DNA of 64,000 nt from Cristatella mucedo (GCA_009760855.2 WPIO01000005.1:10312501-10376500); one strand, 5' to 3'. Counted from the stretch's first letter, positions 24,553-37,452 are shown. Made by a program: numbers and translations. Notes: generated by a model not told the origin, from the letters alone.

Positions 24553-26016
24553 CTGAAACTCGAAAGGAACCGCAGCAATGGTTCCTTGAACGCCATTAAT
24601 AGCAACTGACTGAATTACTCAACCATTAAGCACTACGGTCACTACTCTTCTACATATATTCTCCAACGGTGCTCGAGCGGGTATGTCTTGGTGATAATTA
24701 ATAACAACGCTTTCGAAAGTATACCTTTACATAATAAATCCATGGACCAAAAATTAAAAAGTACACAGTGAAGTGAGCTGTTTCGTCATCATTCTAGCAT
24801 CTGGCTAAGGGAATACTAATCCCAGTGTCTTTGGCATACCACCCTAGTTAAATAACCCTGTATAAAGGCTCTTTCATGAATCGCTGCAAGAGATGCATAG
24901 TACCCAAGAGTTAATTAAAGGCAAGGTGTCTTGCTAAGAAAAGCATGAAAGAAGAGCACCCAAGTGCCACGCTCGGACAAGTGTGCAAAAATACACAAGA
25001 TGACTTTCAGAGCTGCTGGCTAGCAGGACCCTGTTTAGTAACACACTGCATAATGTACAGGTAAGCATGCGTAGCAAACGGAAAAAGACAGCTCGTTGTG
25101 GCGCAGGGAGACCCTACGAGGAGCAGGTGCATCTTAAGCTGAGACTAAAGTGAGACAAAGGCAATGCAGAGAATGTCGCCGAAGCCATATGCGAGCTCCA
25201 GACTTTTGGTACAAACGAACAAGGCTCCGAGCAAGGTGAAGGCAATTAAGGGCGAACACTGAAATGTTGAATAAAGAGCATTGCAGTAATATAGATGCTC
25301 GGTCACATATGAGTGAAGTGGTGTGCTCTCGTACCCATGTCTTTGAAAGTCATAATTTTAGCTCCACCCCTTAGCTAAATGTAAGTCGACTTGACAGTGA
25401 CAGACAACAGTACAGACAACATGCTCATCTCATGATAAATTGTTTTGGGATTGCTCGCGAAAAGACCGCGTGCAGACGTCGAGGGAATAATGGTTGAGTA
25501 AGCAATCGTCAGAGTGAAGCGTTATCAGCGTCAGCATGACATTAAGCTTTGCCATAATTATTAGGCTGATCTTCTCATCGCTAAGCTTAAGGTAGTTGGT
25601 GGCAATCCAAGTGCGAATTTAGTCAATGCAAAGGAGAAAATCGATGCTGATGGGAAGCCAGTGAGTCAGCTGCTACAGAAAGCAGATACGGGTCAAAGCA
25701 TACGGAGAGCTGAGTGCCGTCGATTCAGAGATGAAAGCCGAGATTTTGCTCTGTAATGAACTCAACCGGAGGAAGAGTAAAAATGAGGTGAAGCTAGTGA
25801 AAAGAGGGAAATGGGGCCGCAGATCAAGCGCTGAGCTGTTCCATAATTTAAAGTATCCCAAAATTTAAAGGCTAAGCCGAAGACCGACAGTAGTTCGCGT
25901 CTACACTCTGACACATCCAGCTGAGGTATTATCTTACACTGAGAAATAATTATAATATTAGTGATCTATTGTTACTAGCAACTACATGAGCAATGTTCTT
26001 GAAGCAGAATGATAAA
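24553..26016. other. Intron sequence, nothing firm
   Basis: A plus-strand CAG|GTAAGC at 25060 and a minus-strand pyrimidine-rich acceptor near 24934 occur without partners. Confidence 0.45.
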
Positions 26017-26069
<53 letters not shown>

Positions 26070-26381
26070 ATATATATTATATATATTTGTATAACACCCT
26101 CAGAGAACTTTACCTCTTTTTAGACACTGTAAATAAGCTGCGAAGCATGATCATGGTTAGCGGTAGCATGCTCAATGTCAGCAGTTCTCTGAGGGCGCTT
26201 TATCAAGTGTATTATTATTATTATTAACATGCACAACATGCTTAGAGGTGACATGCACTGGGTCAGCATGCACATTTAGTTAGTGTCAGCATGCTTAAGC
26301 ACAGGAGCTAAATGCTCGGACAAATAGGTGCATTTTAGCTTCTTTTAAAATTTCTTCAAGTCAGGGGTTTCGTAACGTCAC

Positions 26382-26469
<88 letters not shown>

Positions 26470-27150
26470 AAAGAATTGATTGACAGTAAACAAAATACAG
26501 ACAAGGTCTCCAAAGAATTTGAGGTTCATACTAGATATAAGTAAACAACTTAATTCAGAAAAGCGGGTGGTACTATGTCTAGCCTAATTATGGAGTAGTT
26601 CGTATAGGCAAGCTGGAGCCAGAGAATGAAGAGACCTAAAAGGTAGTGACGGAAATTTAAAGTCGATGCGCTGCTTGATTGGGAGCTAGCGTATGTCGGA
26701 ATCAATGACGCTCACGGCAAACAAGCATAGCAGCAGAGTTTTGCACAACGTAAGCGTCTGATTGCACAGGCCGGTAGACCAGAAAGCAGCGAGTTGCAAA
26801 AGTCGAGACGAGATTAAAAAAAATCATGGAAAAATTAGAATGTAATATCCATTTGTAAGCAAGCCCAAATCTTAGCAATTTTATATAGCTGAAAGTAGGC
26901 AGACTTGATTGTGGAGCTGATTTTTTCGTCTAGTGCAAGGTCACCTTGGAACATGATACCCATATGGCGTGCAGATATATCAGGAGATATGCTGGCTGAA
27001 CCGATTTGAGCGTTAAGCTATCAAATTTCTGAGTCACACTTGGTTTGCCCCTTAACTAGTAATTTGGATTTGTCGTCATCTAATTTAAGAAATTTGCTGC
27101 CATCCGTATTCGAATGTCTGAAATACACACAGCAAGGAAGTTGAGAGAAT
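26017..27150 (-). mobile_element. LINE-B copy with microsatellites and an inverted solo tail inside
   Basis: The minus-strand 3' end lies at 26086-26170 (GTGTCTAAAAAGAGGTAAAG, GTTCTCTGAGGGTGTTATAC). It runs into (TA)n at 26048-26086 and (CT)n at 26021-26048. A plus-strand LINE-B tail (GTTCTCTGAGGGCGC, then ATCAAGTGTATTATTA) sits at 26184-26225. The body resumes at 26226 and continues to about 27150, where the inverse of NFLKL and SARN-type coding blocks appears. A GA microsatellite interrupts it at 26383-26467. Confidence 0.82.
26383..26467 (+). repeat. (GA)42 microsatellite inside LINE-B
   Basis: Pure GA, at the place where other copies read CGGGAGTGAGTTCC. Confidence 0.95.
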
Positions 27151-27517
27151 TTATCTTTACATTAGTTGGGTTTTTAGGAGCTATTGCACTTTCTTTCAAA
27201 TATCTGTAGTTTAGCTTTAAGTATAAGTTCAGGTAGAACAAATAAAAAAGTTAACCAATATCGACAGGCTCTAGTGCATTAACCCAAACCAAAAATTGAA
27301 GGAGGTGTCAACTAAGGTAGACACTGATCACGCTGCTAGAGCCGGCGAGCCCATCAATAAAAGGTAACTTCCTCCATGACACGACCTGCTGCTGTGGGCT
27401 TGTTATCAACTCTGCGCCTTTCTGACGTTTTACTTGCGGCCCGAGAGCTCGCCTCTGGGGTCGCAGTGAACTGGATTTGGTCCGTGTTGTTTTCCATCGC
27501 TGAGCCATAGTCAGTTA

Positions 27518-27680
27518 CTCCCGGGTCTTTGCCCGTTGGTCAGGTGCTCGCAGGTCACGTCACAGGTCGTGAGTTCTAGTCCTGCAGCGATTAATCCTTT
27601 ACTGCCCACTGCAAGCGGGGTGATAACTGCTAAAGCTCTTCTGCCGTTATATGAATAGGGTGGTCTGATCAGCTAAACCT
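27518..27680 (+). mobile_element. SINE S1
   Basis: B-box region GTGAGTTCTAGTCCTGCAG, then ACTGCAAGCGGGGTGATAAC, AAAGCTCTTCTGCCGTTATA and the end GATCAGCTAAACC. Confidence 0.75.
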
Positions 27681-27825
27681 TTTTGCCTTTGCATGGGCTG
27701 TTTCCATTCATCCACATCTAATCAGATAGCGAATTGCGGACAGCGTGGTACTTGGGTCAAAGGAGAATCCCTCCTCACGAGCTCCGTTGCCGCGTATAAA
27801 GCCATCAATGCAATGAGCGAAGCCT

Positions 27826-28258
27826 TATTAGATAATAATAATACATTTTACATAGCACCCTCAGAGAGCTCAATCTCTTTCTAGGCGCTTTAAATTTGCT
27901 GCAAAGGATGCACAATCAAATCGTTAGTAGAAGCATTCTCAAAAAACAACAAGAATAACATGGTTAGGGGTGACATGCACAGGTTCAGCAAGCAAGTGTG
28001 GCTAGTGGCAGCATGAAAAATATCAGCGCGCATAGGCGCATAAAAGACGAATCTGGGACTCACTAAATGATGTTATCAATAGATGCTTTGAAAGAAAATT
28101 TAATGTGGACAAGTCAGGAGATGTCGTGACGCGTCGGGAGTGAGTTCCAGGCTTTGGGAGCATACGAACTAGAGGCATGGTCTCAAAAAGATTTTATATT
28201 TGTACCAGGTATGGGTGAATAGTTAGATTCAGAAAGGCGGGTGCTATGATGCTCAACC
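27826..28258 (-). mobile_element. LINE-B fragment
   Basis: Minus-strand 3' hairpin AGCGCCTAGAAAGAGATTGA, GCTCTCTGAGGGTGC and a TTATTATTATC tail at 27826. The truncated 5' end is near GCATCATAGCACCCGCC. Confidence 0.88.
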
Positions 28259-31200
28259 TTGTGGTTTGGGGTTTAGGGTTGTGAGAACCCAAACAGCATC
28301 AGGGACATCAATAGCGTAGAGCATCCCTGGAAGGGTAAGATGGAATCTTCCAAGCGAGTTCACGCTGGCAGTAACAGCAAGGAACAAAGGAAGATTCATC
28401 AAGGGCACTTTCGAAAGTTTTAACAAGGAAATGAACGGTTTAATAAATTGTCCATTCATTTGAGCAATACTGGCACCAAGCCTGGGCTCCTTCTCGTGAT
28501 TGCCGAACTGCATTATGGCGTCAATGGTGAAGACCAGAGAGGTGCGAACGTTCGGGAGAATTGTACAGCTCAGGTACTGATGGACAGTAACTGCCGTGAA
28601 GACATCTGGGATTAGAGAGTTTTGCTATCAAGCGACAAACAGAATGAGGAAATGTTAGGACCTGAAGATCTTCTCAACTTTGGCATTCAGTACGAAAAGC
28701 AGAGCATCCTTCCTAATGTCCGCATAGCTTTTAGATGATGCCAATCAACAAAGTTTCCAGTTTCCATTGCCAGTTGTAAGAGGCTATTCAACTAATTAAA
28801 ACTGAAATATCGTATTTGACAGCCCCCGGCATTATAGGTTGACTCCGAGATGCTGTTCTGCAGAGTTTAGGAAAGTAAAAAACCGACACGAGACGACTTT
28901 GAGAACACCACGGACCAGTTTTTTAGTGCAAGCAAGTACCGTGGAACAGGGCCAACACGTTTTCGCTTACAAGGTTAAGGAACTCGACATGCATTTTGAG
29001 CTGATTTTATGATAACGTTTCAAAAATGGTCGGTATGAGATATTTTGACTGGGGCGCAAATTCAGTGGTTTCTATACGTGTTATTTTCCCTAAATATGCC
29101 TCTGAAGTCAAACCTCGTGAAACTGAATGTGTGAGAGACTAGACACCGCAGACAGTCTGCTCCGGTAGGAAGCAATTAAAATATTTGCACATTGCAATTA
29201 ATATAGTCTATTGATGGATTACCGAAATTGGACCTCCATGTTATATCGGTTGCAATACCAATTATACTAATGTGTTGACTGAAAATTTGTTTACATATTC
29301 TAATCTTTCCAATTGCTTTTGAGTGTTCTATATGAATTGTGGGATTTCCAATAATTTCCCGACCTTGGAACTTTTGATTACGATTATTGAGGGTAATTTA
29401 TACTTTGTTGTTTATGAAAAAAGACGCAAACTTAAATTTAGGATCAAGATTCGATATTCTAAAGCTTTGGCTGCACCAAATATGATTCTAATTGCCATAT
29501 TTATTTATGCAAATTTATATAATTGCTGTTAAATTTATTTTTCTTTGAATGAATTAAAAAAGTGCATTCAAGAGGCAACGAGAGGTCAAAATCGCATCCG
29601 TTTTGCCTTTGGAGCTATCATATTCCAATGAGTATAACTGAACCCATACGTTTTTAAGATGCTGCAAACCATAATTCTCCATAATAAAAATTTGCAAGTG
29701 ACCCTTCGGTGACAATAAATTACAAGATCGGTGGAACGGAAAGCAAAAGTGCAGAAGTCTAAGGCGTAGGAGAAAGGAGAGGCGGAGAAGAAGAGAAAGA
29801 GTGTAGGGGAAAAAGTTCTGCCGTGTTTATCCTCTCGGCTTGGTCAAAAGACGCCTTTAGTCGATAAGCCTTTGCCCGATGAATTGGGATGAGTTAAAAA
29901 AATTGTGACAGATAAAACATTACGTTTTCTTCAGAAAACGGGTAAATTGTTAATCTCCGCTGATTATAAACCTGCTTAATTGGGTGTGAAACAAGCTTCA
30001 TCTTACGATGTCCTGGCTTGAATAGCTGGAAAAAAGTGGCTTGAGCATAGACGTTAGCTCTGCCATGTTGGAGTTCAATGCCATACCAGGTTTTCCAGTT
30101 AGTGGTTTCACCATAGCTGATGTACTGCTACCACCGTTTTGTTGATATTCGAATAAACGACTTTGGTTGCGAATCAGTAGCAGCCTTGAAATTTTAACGA
30201 TATCCATGAGCATCTTTTCTTTGAGGTCTTAACGTGCAAAAGAACGTATTGTCGTTATAGCTACTATGCGGACGCCACACGGCTGCGTACAAGTTATAAA
30301 GTTACGGAGGTATAAGTCATGAAACGGTATCTTACTGGAAACACAACCGCAGATTATATACACAGAAGTTACACGACATTATTAAGACGCACAAACTCAG
30401 TGTCCAAGCGGTTCAATAACGTGGATGTCTTGGAAGAAGCCCAAGGGAATGGTCCTGTCCAGCACTTTCCTTACACGAATTGGGTTTTATTCAAATTAGC
30501 AACCATGAGCATTAACTTAATGTATCTATTACAAGCTTATTCTTAAGAGGTGATACTAACGTAGCTGAGAGATTTCCCCGTTAGAGCCCGCTGGCTAGTT
30601 AGATTCGCTAGATGTATCGCTTGGTAGCAGGCGCTTTGTCCAGATATGTCATATCAATATCAGACACTAAAAATAGTGCTAACCAGTGATGAATATAAGA
30701 GGAGCAAGATGATAAAAAAATCTCTTTCACCAGGTACCTAACTATGAACAGAACATTCCATCAAAGAAAACTAACTACAGAGCTCAAACTAGTGCAGAAC
30801 TGAAGTCTGAAGACGTTCTTTCTGCCATTGAAAGGCACCAATCACACGAAGCCGCAATAGAAAAGAAACTTTAGTCATATAAAGCGTAAGTCACTAAAGA
30901 TACACACTAGTGCACTATGCTCAAATCAACTAATCTCAATCTCAAAACATTTGCTCTCTCGATTTGTGCCTTTTTAATTCATCCGAAGCAGGAGCGCACT
31001 CTTACAGCTGACACGTAACCGGAGTGTTTTATCTGAGGCACTGCCCGTTCCAGTGGCATTCCAGCTCCGTCCAGATGCCGTCGCTGCCAGCGACTACCTG
31101 GTGTGCATCTAGCCCTAGTCCACCCACTCATTACCGCTTCAATTAAGCGGCTGAATGTGTTGATGAGCGAAGCAAATGTAAACTGGTCATACCGCAGCAG

Positions 31201-32604
31201 TTAGCAGATCTCCTCTCCGCATCTTGTTAAACAAATACCGTTGGATAGAGCACGGAGTTAATTTGATAATTGCAGTTTAAAATTTCGCAATTCAGCCCCT
31301 AAATTTACTGGCTTGGTACCTTACTAAAAGCTTATTCAATCTTTTTGACCTTTAGAGCTTAAAAGATTAGCACTCCGAGACAGCCACCTCTTGATGGTCG
31401 GCCTCTTGCTTACAATATGACTTCAGCATTCTAAGATTCTTCCCATGAGCAGCCTAGCTGCACGATAGCTTCCTGCTCACCGGCATGAAAGAGACATAGT
31501 AAATTACCAGGGCAGGTCTTAAATTGGTTTAGGTGATTAAGGCCACGGACATCCAGTAATGCGATTATTGCAGGAAGTCGATTTGAAAAACACTCTCTAG
31601 ATACGAAGTTCAAGTCACAATAAAGATTATGTGCACGGTGAGAACCATTGCTGATTATTTACAACAAAATAGCCCAATATTTTCTTTTTCTGACACTTTA
31701 CCTCCTTTACGGTTGATGGCACTAACAAAAACGCACTGGCTATTCATTATTAGCGGCAAGCTTTATGTTGAGAAGCAGATACAGGATGTGGCAGCTAACT
31801 GTGAAGGAACTGACATTAAGGAGGATTTAGATCCAGCAGCAAACGTGCTCGGTTGTTAGTAAGTTTTAATGAAGAGTGTACTTGTTTCTCTCAGATAATA
31901 AATACCACCGACGGTAAGGTAAAAACTAGCTAGGTACGTTTGGAAGTTGGTTATAATGATTGTGCCTGCATTTGGGCGTGCGTGGGTGTTTTTGCTCGTA
32001 CTTATTCTGTAGAAGTGGGTCTTAATCATGTGCCCGCACAGAGGGGGCATGATAAGAAGAGAGTTAAATATGACGGTGACGTAATTCAAAACCATGCACG
32101 GCTGGCGTTAGCAACCGCCATGTCATCAGCAAGCCACATTAAAACAGAATATTAAGCATGGCCAATACTGGCACCGTAGAGCTTGTTCATATGGCAGATG
32201 ATGGACCTCTAATTCGCAGCCCAACCGTCGCTTCGAGTCCAAATTCAGGCGATTTCTTTTTACCTGCTACAGGCGGGGTTGCAGTAGCTAGTACACTACT
32301 TCGGCTCTATAAAATTCAGGAAAATCAATAAAATGCTCTTCAATTCATAGTGAAATCATAAGTTAGCATTAAACGAAGAAACTGGAATGCTATTAGCGAA
32401 CTGCTATCTGGACTAGAGTAGCTGCGCTATGTTTTAGGATACGGTAATCCACGTTCAACTATTCAGACGCCGGTTGCTTATGAATGAAGCAGGATGCTAA
32501 TGGACAGGGGCGAGTAGCTGATCCTTCTATGCTGCAACAATTTAACGACAACTTGACAGCCTCACCTCATCGTTGGAATTATCTCCTAGACAGCAGAAGC
32601 TTGT
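28259..32604. other. Intron or intergenic sequence with unconfirmed open segments
   Basis: Minus-strand open segments at 28259-28605, 30012-30226 and 31098-31150 have one or two plausible splice sites each, but their phases do not form a single chain with the confirmed exons. The rest is AT-rich with nothing recognised. Confidence 0.4.
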
Positions 32605-33441
32605 ACAGTTTCTCACGTGCTCGTAATATAGGTGTCGTGTTCGACAGCTGCCTCAATTACAAAAGCTTCATTCAGAAGACTGCCTCTACAGCTAGCCATC
32701 ACATCCGATCCCAATCCATGATTAGAAGCTGTCTCCCACAGTGGCTTGTAAAAAATTTAACTAGCTCTTTAGTTCTGCCTCGGCTTGATTATTGTAATTC
32801 CCTCTTGGCTGGGCTACCAAAGAAAGCTATTATGCCACTACAGCGGACTATGAATATGGCTACAAGGCTGGTCTTCAAGTCTCAGCGGTTTGAGCACGTG
32901 TCACCTTTGCTGAAAGAGCTAGGATGGTTGCTGGTTGAGCAAAGGATACAGAGCAAAGTTCTTACGCTGACCCACAAGGCCCGCCACGGCTTGGCTCCTT
33001 CGTACCTAGCTGAACTGCTGCATCAGTTTCAGCCTGTTCGCGCCCTCAGGTCCTGTGTGGACAATTAATTAGCTGTCCCATTCCTCCGCTTAAAGACAGT
33101 TGGCGACAGAAGCTTTAGCACTGCAGGTCCTAGACTGTGGAACTCGCTTCCACAATTCTTACGCAACGACATCTACTCTCCAACTGCCGACTATGGCACA
33201 TCTTTTTCAGCGGTCCTGAACTGCTACTTCTATGCTACTCACTACCTCAACTGCTCTCCTAACTCTGCTATGCTCCCCACTTTCTCTTTGTTGCGTGAGA
33301 CGAAGTCTGTTGGCTACCGAATGCGTACCGAAAGCCGCTTAGGCTGTGAGTGCGCTATACAAAACTCTCCTGCGTAACACCCAAATGATCTTTTTTACTT
33401 TGTGGAGTTACTGACGGAGATACATTACATTACATTACTCT
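32605..33441 (+). mobile_element. LINE-A 3' fragment, young
   Basis: Begins at SRARNIGVVFDSCLN and continues through KSFIQKTASTASHH, GLPKKAIMPLQRTMNMATRL and FQPVRALRSCVDN. There a TAA replaces the Lys codon seen at 21838. The 3' end is GACGGAGATACATTACATTA. Confidence 0.94.
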
Positions 33442-33544
33442 GTAAGCCTGCCGTGAGGCGTGGCTGAATGTGGCTGAAATGTGCACGAGTGTGGGAAGCT
33501 GCGTGAGCTAAAAAACTTCGCTTTAATTTTTGCCGCTCAACTTA

Positions 33545-33703
33545 GTTTCTAGGTCTTACAATCGTGGTTAGGCGCTTACACTTTGTGACCCAAGTCGTGG
33601 GTTGAGTCCTGCAGTACAAAATTCCGATATACCCACTGCAAGCAGGAGTGATGGCAACTAAAGCTTTACTGGCCCACATAAATGAGGCTGTTGAATCAAC
33701 TAG
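33545..33703 (+). mobile_element. SINE S1
   Basis: GTCGTGGGTTGAGTCCTGCA (B box), CCCACTGCAAGCAGGAGTGA, AACTAAAGCTTTACTGGCCC and the end GAGGCTGTTGAATCAAC. Confidence 0.8.
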
Positions 33704-33960
33704 TATGTATCTTTGCTTTTATTAGGAGAAGTGTATACGGTTGAACAAGAAATGTATGCTTTTTTAAAATTTTGACTGTATAACTTTTTCTTCTTTTTCT
33801 GTAACTATTGGCATTTGGATAGATACATTATCCCGGCTGAGCAGCAGGCAAATGCATAAGTTCCAGCCAAGTCATGCAAACATAATCACATGCAATTTAA
33901 TCAAGCCCATGACATGCTTTTATGGAACAATGACTCTTCCTGTAAGCAAAGGTAAAGATT

Positions 33961-34120
33961 AGCTGATTCAACAGCCTCATTAAGATAGCTGCAGAAGAGC
34001 CTTCTTAGCTATCCCTGCGCTTGCAGCAGGAAAAAAATTGTCCGGTAAATCACTCGAATCCAAGACCCGGGTCATGAAAAGTGAGCACCTTAACGAGTCA
34101 TAAGCATGCTTTACATTAGG
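33961..34120 (-). mobile_element. SINE S1, inverted relative to the previous copy
   Basis: Plus strand reads AGCTGATTCAACAGCCTCAT at the 3' end and ACTCGAATCCAAGACCCGGG at the inverse B box. Confidence 0.8.
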
Positions 34121-34836
34121 TAAAAAGGCAGTCACTAAGGGCTCGGGATACGAATCTAATCGGTTTTCGCATCGGATTCGCATCCCGGGTCACTCTCGAA
34201 ACACGGATCGTGATTTTCCATAGTATACTATTGGAACAATTTGTAATTAGTTCCCGAGTTGGCGAATAATCACTGCGGCATTAAAAATACACAGTTAAAA
34301 ATTGTATGAATCTCTTTACTCATTGCGGAAGTTTTACCCTGTAAATATCCGAAGCTTTCGTTGAAATAGCAGATTGTTAACACCTGGAGGCTCAGTTTAG
34401 CACTCTAAATTGGCATTGAACTGCGGACTTTAGGTGCTCTTTTGGAAACATATGACAGGTGGTCCATTCAAAGACTGCATTATGTCTCAATACTTGTGAA
34501 GCTCATACAAGCCCATTGGGGTCACTTCGTAATCTGGGACAAGGTTCGTAAGCCAGTTCATTTTCCTTCCCATCCGGGCGCTCGCGACCCATGATCCCGA
34601 TGACTGTGAATCGCCGTCAACCAGGCCGAGTTCGAGTAACCTCAACCAATCTCTCCCCCAGGACGAGTTGAAGACTGAGTGGTTAAATCAGTCGACCGAT
34701 ATTGTCTGAATATATTGGCCTGTTTACGGGTGTCGCTCACCAAGTTTCCGTTTCTTTCTCCGGCAGAATATATCCTGGTACGGTATCGTTAAAATCTCAC
34801 AGAAGGTGGACCAACGAACTATCACAGCGCGCATAC
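34121..34836. other. No supported gene
   Basis: Lies just downstream (minus strand) of the cysteine-rich exons; likely intron. Confidence 0.4.
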
Positions 34837-35287
34837 TGGGTGCGTTCGCAAGCTGTTAGTGCAACGGAAGCCGCAATGTGCTCGCTGCTTTATGCAGGGT
34901 ATCATCACCCCGCGCCCCGTGGTCTCTTCCTCCCTTGCCACTGCCACGGCAAGAGCTGCCGCTTCGTATGCCGCCGCTAGCTTGCCTAAACCCGATTCGC
35001 ATAGAAAAGCCGTTTACTTGCAAGGAAAATGAGTTCTGACAGATCTAGTGCTCCAGACAAAAAGACATCTTGAGCGCGGAAGCACCTGTCCGGCGGTAGT
35101 ATGAGCTCACCTGACTCACTGACGCACTTGCCGTGTACCTCCCGGTGCCGAGAAGCGCAGGTTCCGCAGAGCCGCGAACTCACTCCGCTCCGCAGGCCGT
35201 CGGCTGAGTCGGCACTCTGGTGGCACGGGCGCCTTCCTTGCAGAAGGCATACTGCTGACTCTGGGCACCGTCTGGAAGCCACTGTTC
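34837..35287 (-). CDS. Two cysteine-rich exons, probably upstream exons of the same membrane protein gene
   Basis: Exon 35287-35111 (177 bases, phase 1 to 1) has an acceptor CATTTGCTTCAACAG and a donor GAGTCAG|GTGAGC. It carries six Cys spaced C-x5-C-x7-C-x18-C-x2-C-x10-C, including SSRLCGTCASRHREVHGKCV. That pattern is like the LCGxC...GxxC ends of EGF-like or other disulphide-rich extracellular repeats. Exon 34985-34837 (149 bases, phase 1 to 0) follows a 125-base intron with an acceptor ending CGAATCGGGTTTAG. It encodes an Ala-rich helix (KLAAAYEAAALAVAVA, then REEETTGRG) and a short Cys-containing stretch. Its donor could be CCCA|GTATGC or, earlier in the same phase, CGGG|GTGATG. Phase 0 at the end fits the exon that starts at 24552, so a direct join across about 10.3 kb is possible. 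No 5' end was found. Confidence 0.5.
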
Positions 35288-35504
35288 CTGTTGAAGCAAA
35301 TGACTCGCTGTCTTACTATGCTATTTAACATCTCACACAAATACACTATTCGTAGTTTCAGCAAAGAGAACTAAAACGCCTCCCTTTGAAAAAATCGGTC
35401 AATTATTCCCCAGCCAGAGATTACGGTCTCGCCCAGACGTACCAAACCGTGCAAGCAACTGCTGTACAATGAGAAGTGTGCCCAGCATAGATAGTCTTTA
35501 GTAA

Positions 35505-35697
35505 GATTTAATGATAATAATATAAAAATAAATATAATTTTTAACTTGTATAGCCTACTAAGAGAACTTAATCTCCATTCAGGCACTTTACATAAGCTAC
35601 TGGCTTGAGCTGACGACCTCAGTCGTCAAATACATTCACCTTGACCTCGGTCGTTGAACGCGAGCACGTTTAAAAACTGGGCCAAACCAGTGCGATA
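35505..35697 (-). mobile_element. SINE S2
   Basis: Minus strand: CTGGTTTGGCCCAGTTTTTA (A-box region), GTCGTCAGCTCAAGCC (B-box region), then AAAGTGCCTGAATGGAGATT, AAGTTCTCTTAGTAGGC and an AT-rich tail ending in TTATTATC. Confidence 0.65.
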
Positions 35698-35699
35698 GT

Positions 35700-35775
35700 A
35701 ATAAAGATGATAACAACTCGTATTTATAGCACACTAAGAAAACTGAATCTCTGTTCAAGCGTTGTACTAAAGACA
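35700..35775 (-). mobile_element. LINE-B or S2 tail
   Basis: Minus strand AACGCTTGAACAGAGATTCA, GTTTTCTTAGTGTGCTATAA and a TTATCATCTTTATTA tail. Confidence 0.55.
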
Positions 35776-36269
35776 ATGCAAAAGCTGCAATGCACTATGA
35801 CAGAATTCCAGGGAAGCTGTTAATCTTGAAGCAGAGCTGTCGCCGGAATGATTAGCATGATAGCAGTGGGCCCAAGAGCACTTGGTCTCTCTCTCCAGCT
35901 GCTTTACAAATTGCTCCAAACAAATCAATACGTAATGATGAGTGATATCCACTTTATCAAGCATAAAAAGACAAGCAAGTATCGTTCTGAAGCCAGCTTG
36001 CTCGAGCGACCATGAAGAGACTTATGGCCTCCGGTTAGTTAGATTTTAGGCTAGAAACATGCACCAAATCAAATGCAGGTGTTCATGCAAAGCTCACCCC
36101 AAAAAACTGACAAGTGCGACTGGGAGATAGAAAAGCTGACCGGAGCAGGTGAGTCTCCAGCAGCAGAAACTTATAAGCTGCATCGCTGGTAGTGACCGTA
36201 GCCGTAATCGAGCTACAAACTTTCGGTGGGTACTAGCTGAGAGAATGACTCAGGTACATGTACCCCATG

Positions 36270-37452
36270 GATACGCGTGTTTGGTCTTCTTCTTTTCGCA
36301 ATTTATACTATCTATGCTCTCCCGCTTGCCGATATAATCTCCGTGCATAACCCGGATTTTCACTTCTATGTAGCTGACACACGGCTCTACATATGCCTTG
36401 ACCCATCCTAGTTTGCGAGCACGTCAAACGCTCTCAACTCCCTTGCCACATAGATGACTGACATCCGCATTTGGATAGCGGCAAACGTTCTTAAATTCCA
36501 TGACGATAAAACCAAATTTCTAATATTGGAAAATCTAATGTGACTCAGAAAATGGATAACTGAAAACTTGGAATGAGCTCTTCCAGCCTTTTCCAGTGGC
36601 GTCGGCCCGAAATCTAGGTGTCATGCTCCGAAGTCACCTTTCTGTAGACTACCACATCAGCTCCACAGTCGTCTGCCTACTTTCAATTTTCGTGACATTG
36701 CATGCATTCGACCTTCCTTAGACAGGGACACTGCATCCAAAGCTGGTTCATTCTTTTTGCGACGTCTCGTATCGACCTCTGGAATACACTGCTTGCAGGT
36801 GATCCGGCCTACGCGCAATCAGACTCTTGCAGCTGGTGCACACCTCTGCAGCTGGGCTTGTCAATCTCGTGAGTGTCGCACCTGCAATGTTATTCCAATT
36901 CTCGCAGGCCTGTACTGGCTCCAAATCTAGCGCCGTATTGACACCAAAGTTTGTCACTCATTTTTTAGTGCTTTCTGGTTCTTTCCGCAGATTGTCTATA
37001 AGAATTATTCCCCAAATAGACTTGGATTCTCAATACTGACTGAAATCGTTTAGTTATTCGAACCAACCTCAAATCCTTTGGAGGCCCGTGCCGTTAGTTC
37101 ATATGCTTCTCAATCCCGACTGACGTCACGACATTGTCTGACTTGATGACATTTAAGCATAAGCTAAAAAAATACCCGCTTTGACAGGATTTCGTGAATC
37201 CTTGTAATTCGTCCTTTGTTTTGTATGCGTGCTAGCGCTATGGATGCTACCTGCCACTAATCACATTTTACATGTTGACGCTGTGTATCTTAGCACTACC
37301 CAAATTATGCATCTTGACACTGTGCATGTCACCACTCATCATATGGTCGTGCCTTCTCTACAGCGCACGTAAAGTGCTTAAAAAGAGATCAAGTTCTTTG
37401 AGTGCGCCATGCAAAAGTACTGTTATCATTACTTCCATTACTGCTTCAATTA
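36270..37452 (+). mobile_element. LINE-B, old copy
   Basis: Decayed reverse transcriptase: FHFYVADTRLYICLDPS stands where the 8349 copy has FYADDTQLYLCF. Later CTGACACTGTGCATGTCACC-type 3' untranslated sequence (37300-37345) and the hairpin GTGCTTAAAAAGAGATCAAG. Many indels. Confidence 0.82.

Noticed and set aside
27354-27497. Short minus frame beginning MENNTDQIQFTATPEASS
   Set aside because: 47 codons, no splice sites or homology signal.
28259-28605. Minus-strand open segment (contains FGNHEKEPRLGASIAQMNGQ) with an acceptor at 28606
   Set aside because: Looks protein-like, but no donor outside the adjoining LINE-B and its phase does not fit the exon at 24552.
30012-30226. Minus-strand segment (LNSNMAELTSMLKPLFSSY) with donor GACATC|GTAAGA
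   Set aside because: The end phase would fit, but the acceptor is poor and the frame has a stop just upstream; not enough to call an exon.
36088-36150. Plus-strand exon-like stretch ending GGAGCAG|GTGAGTC
   Set aside because: Good donor but purine-rich acceptor. The opposite strand has an equally good acceptor over the same bases.
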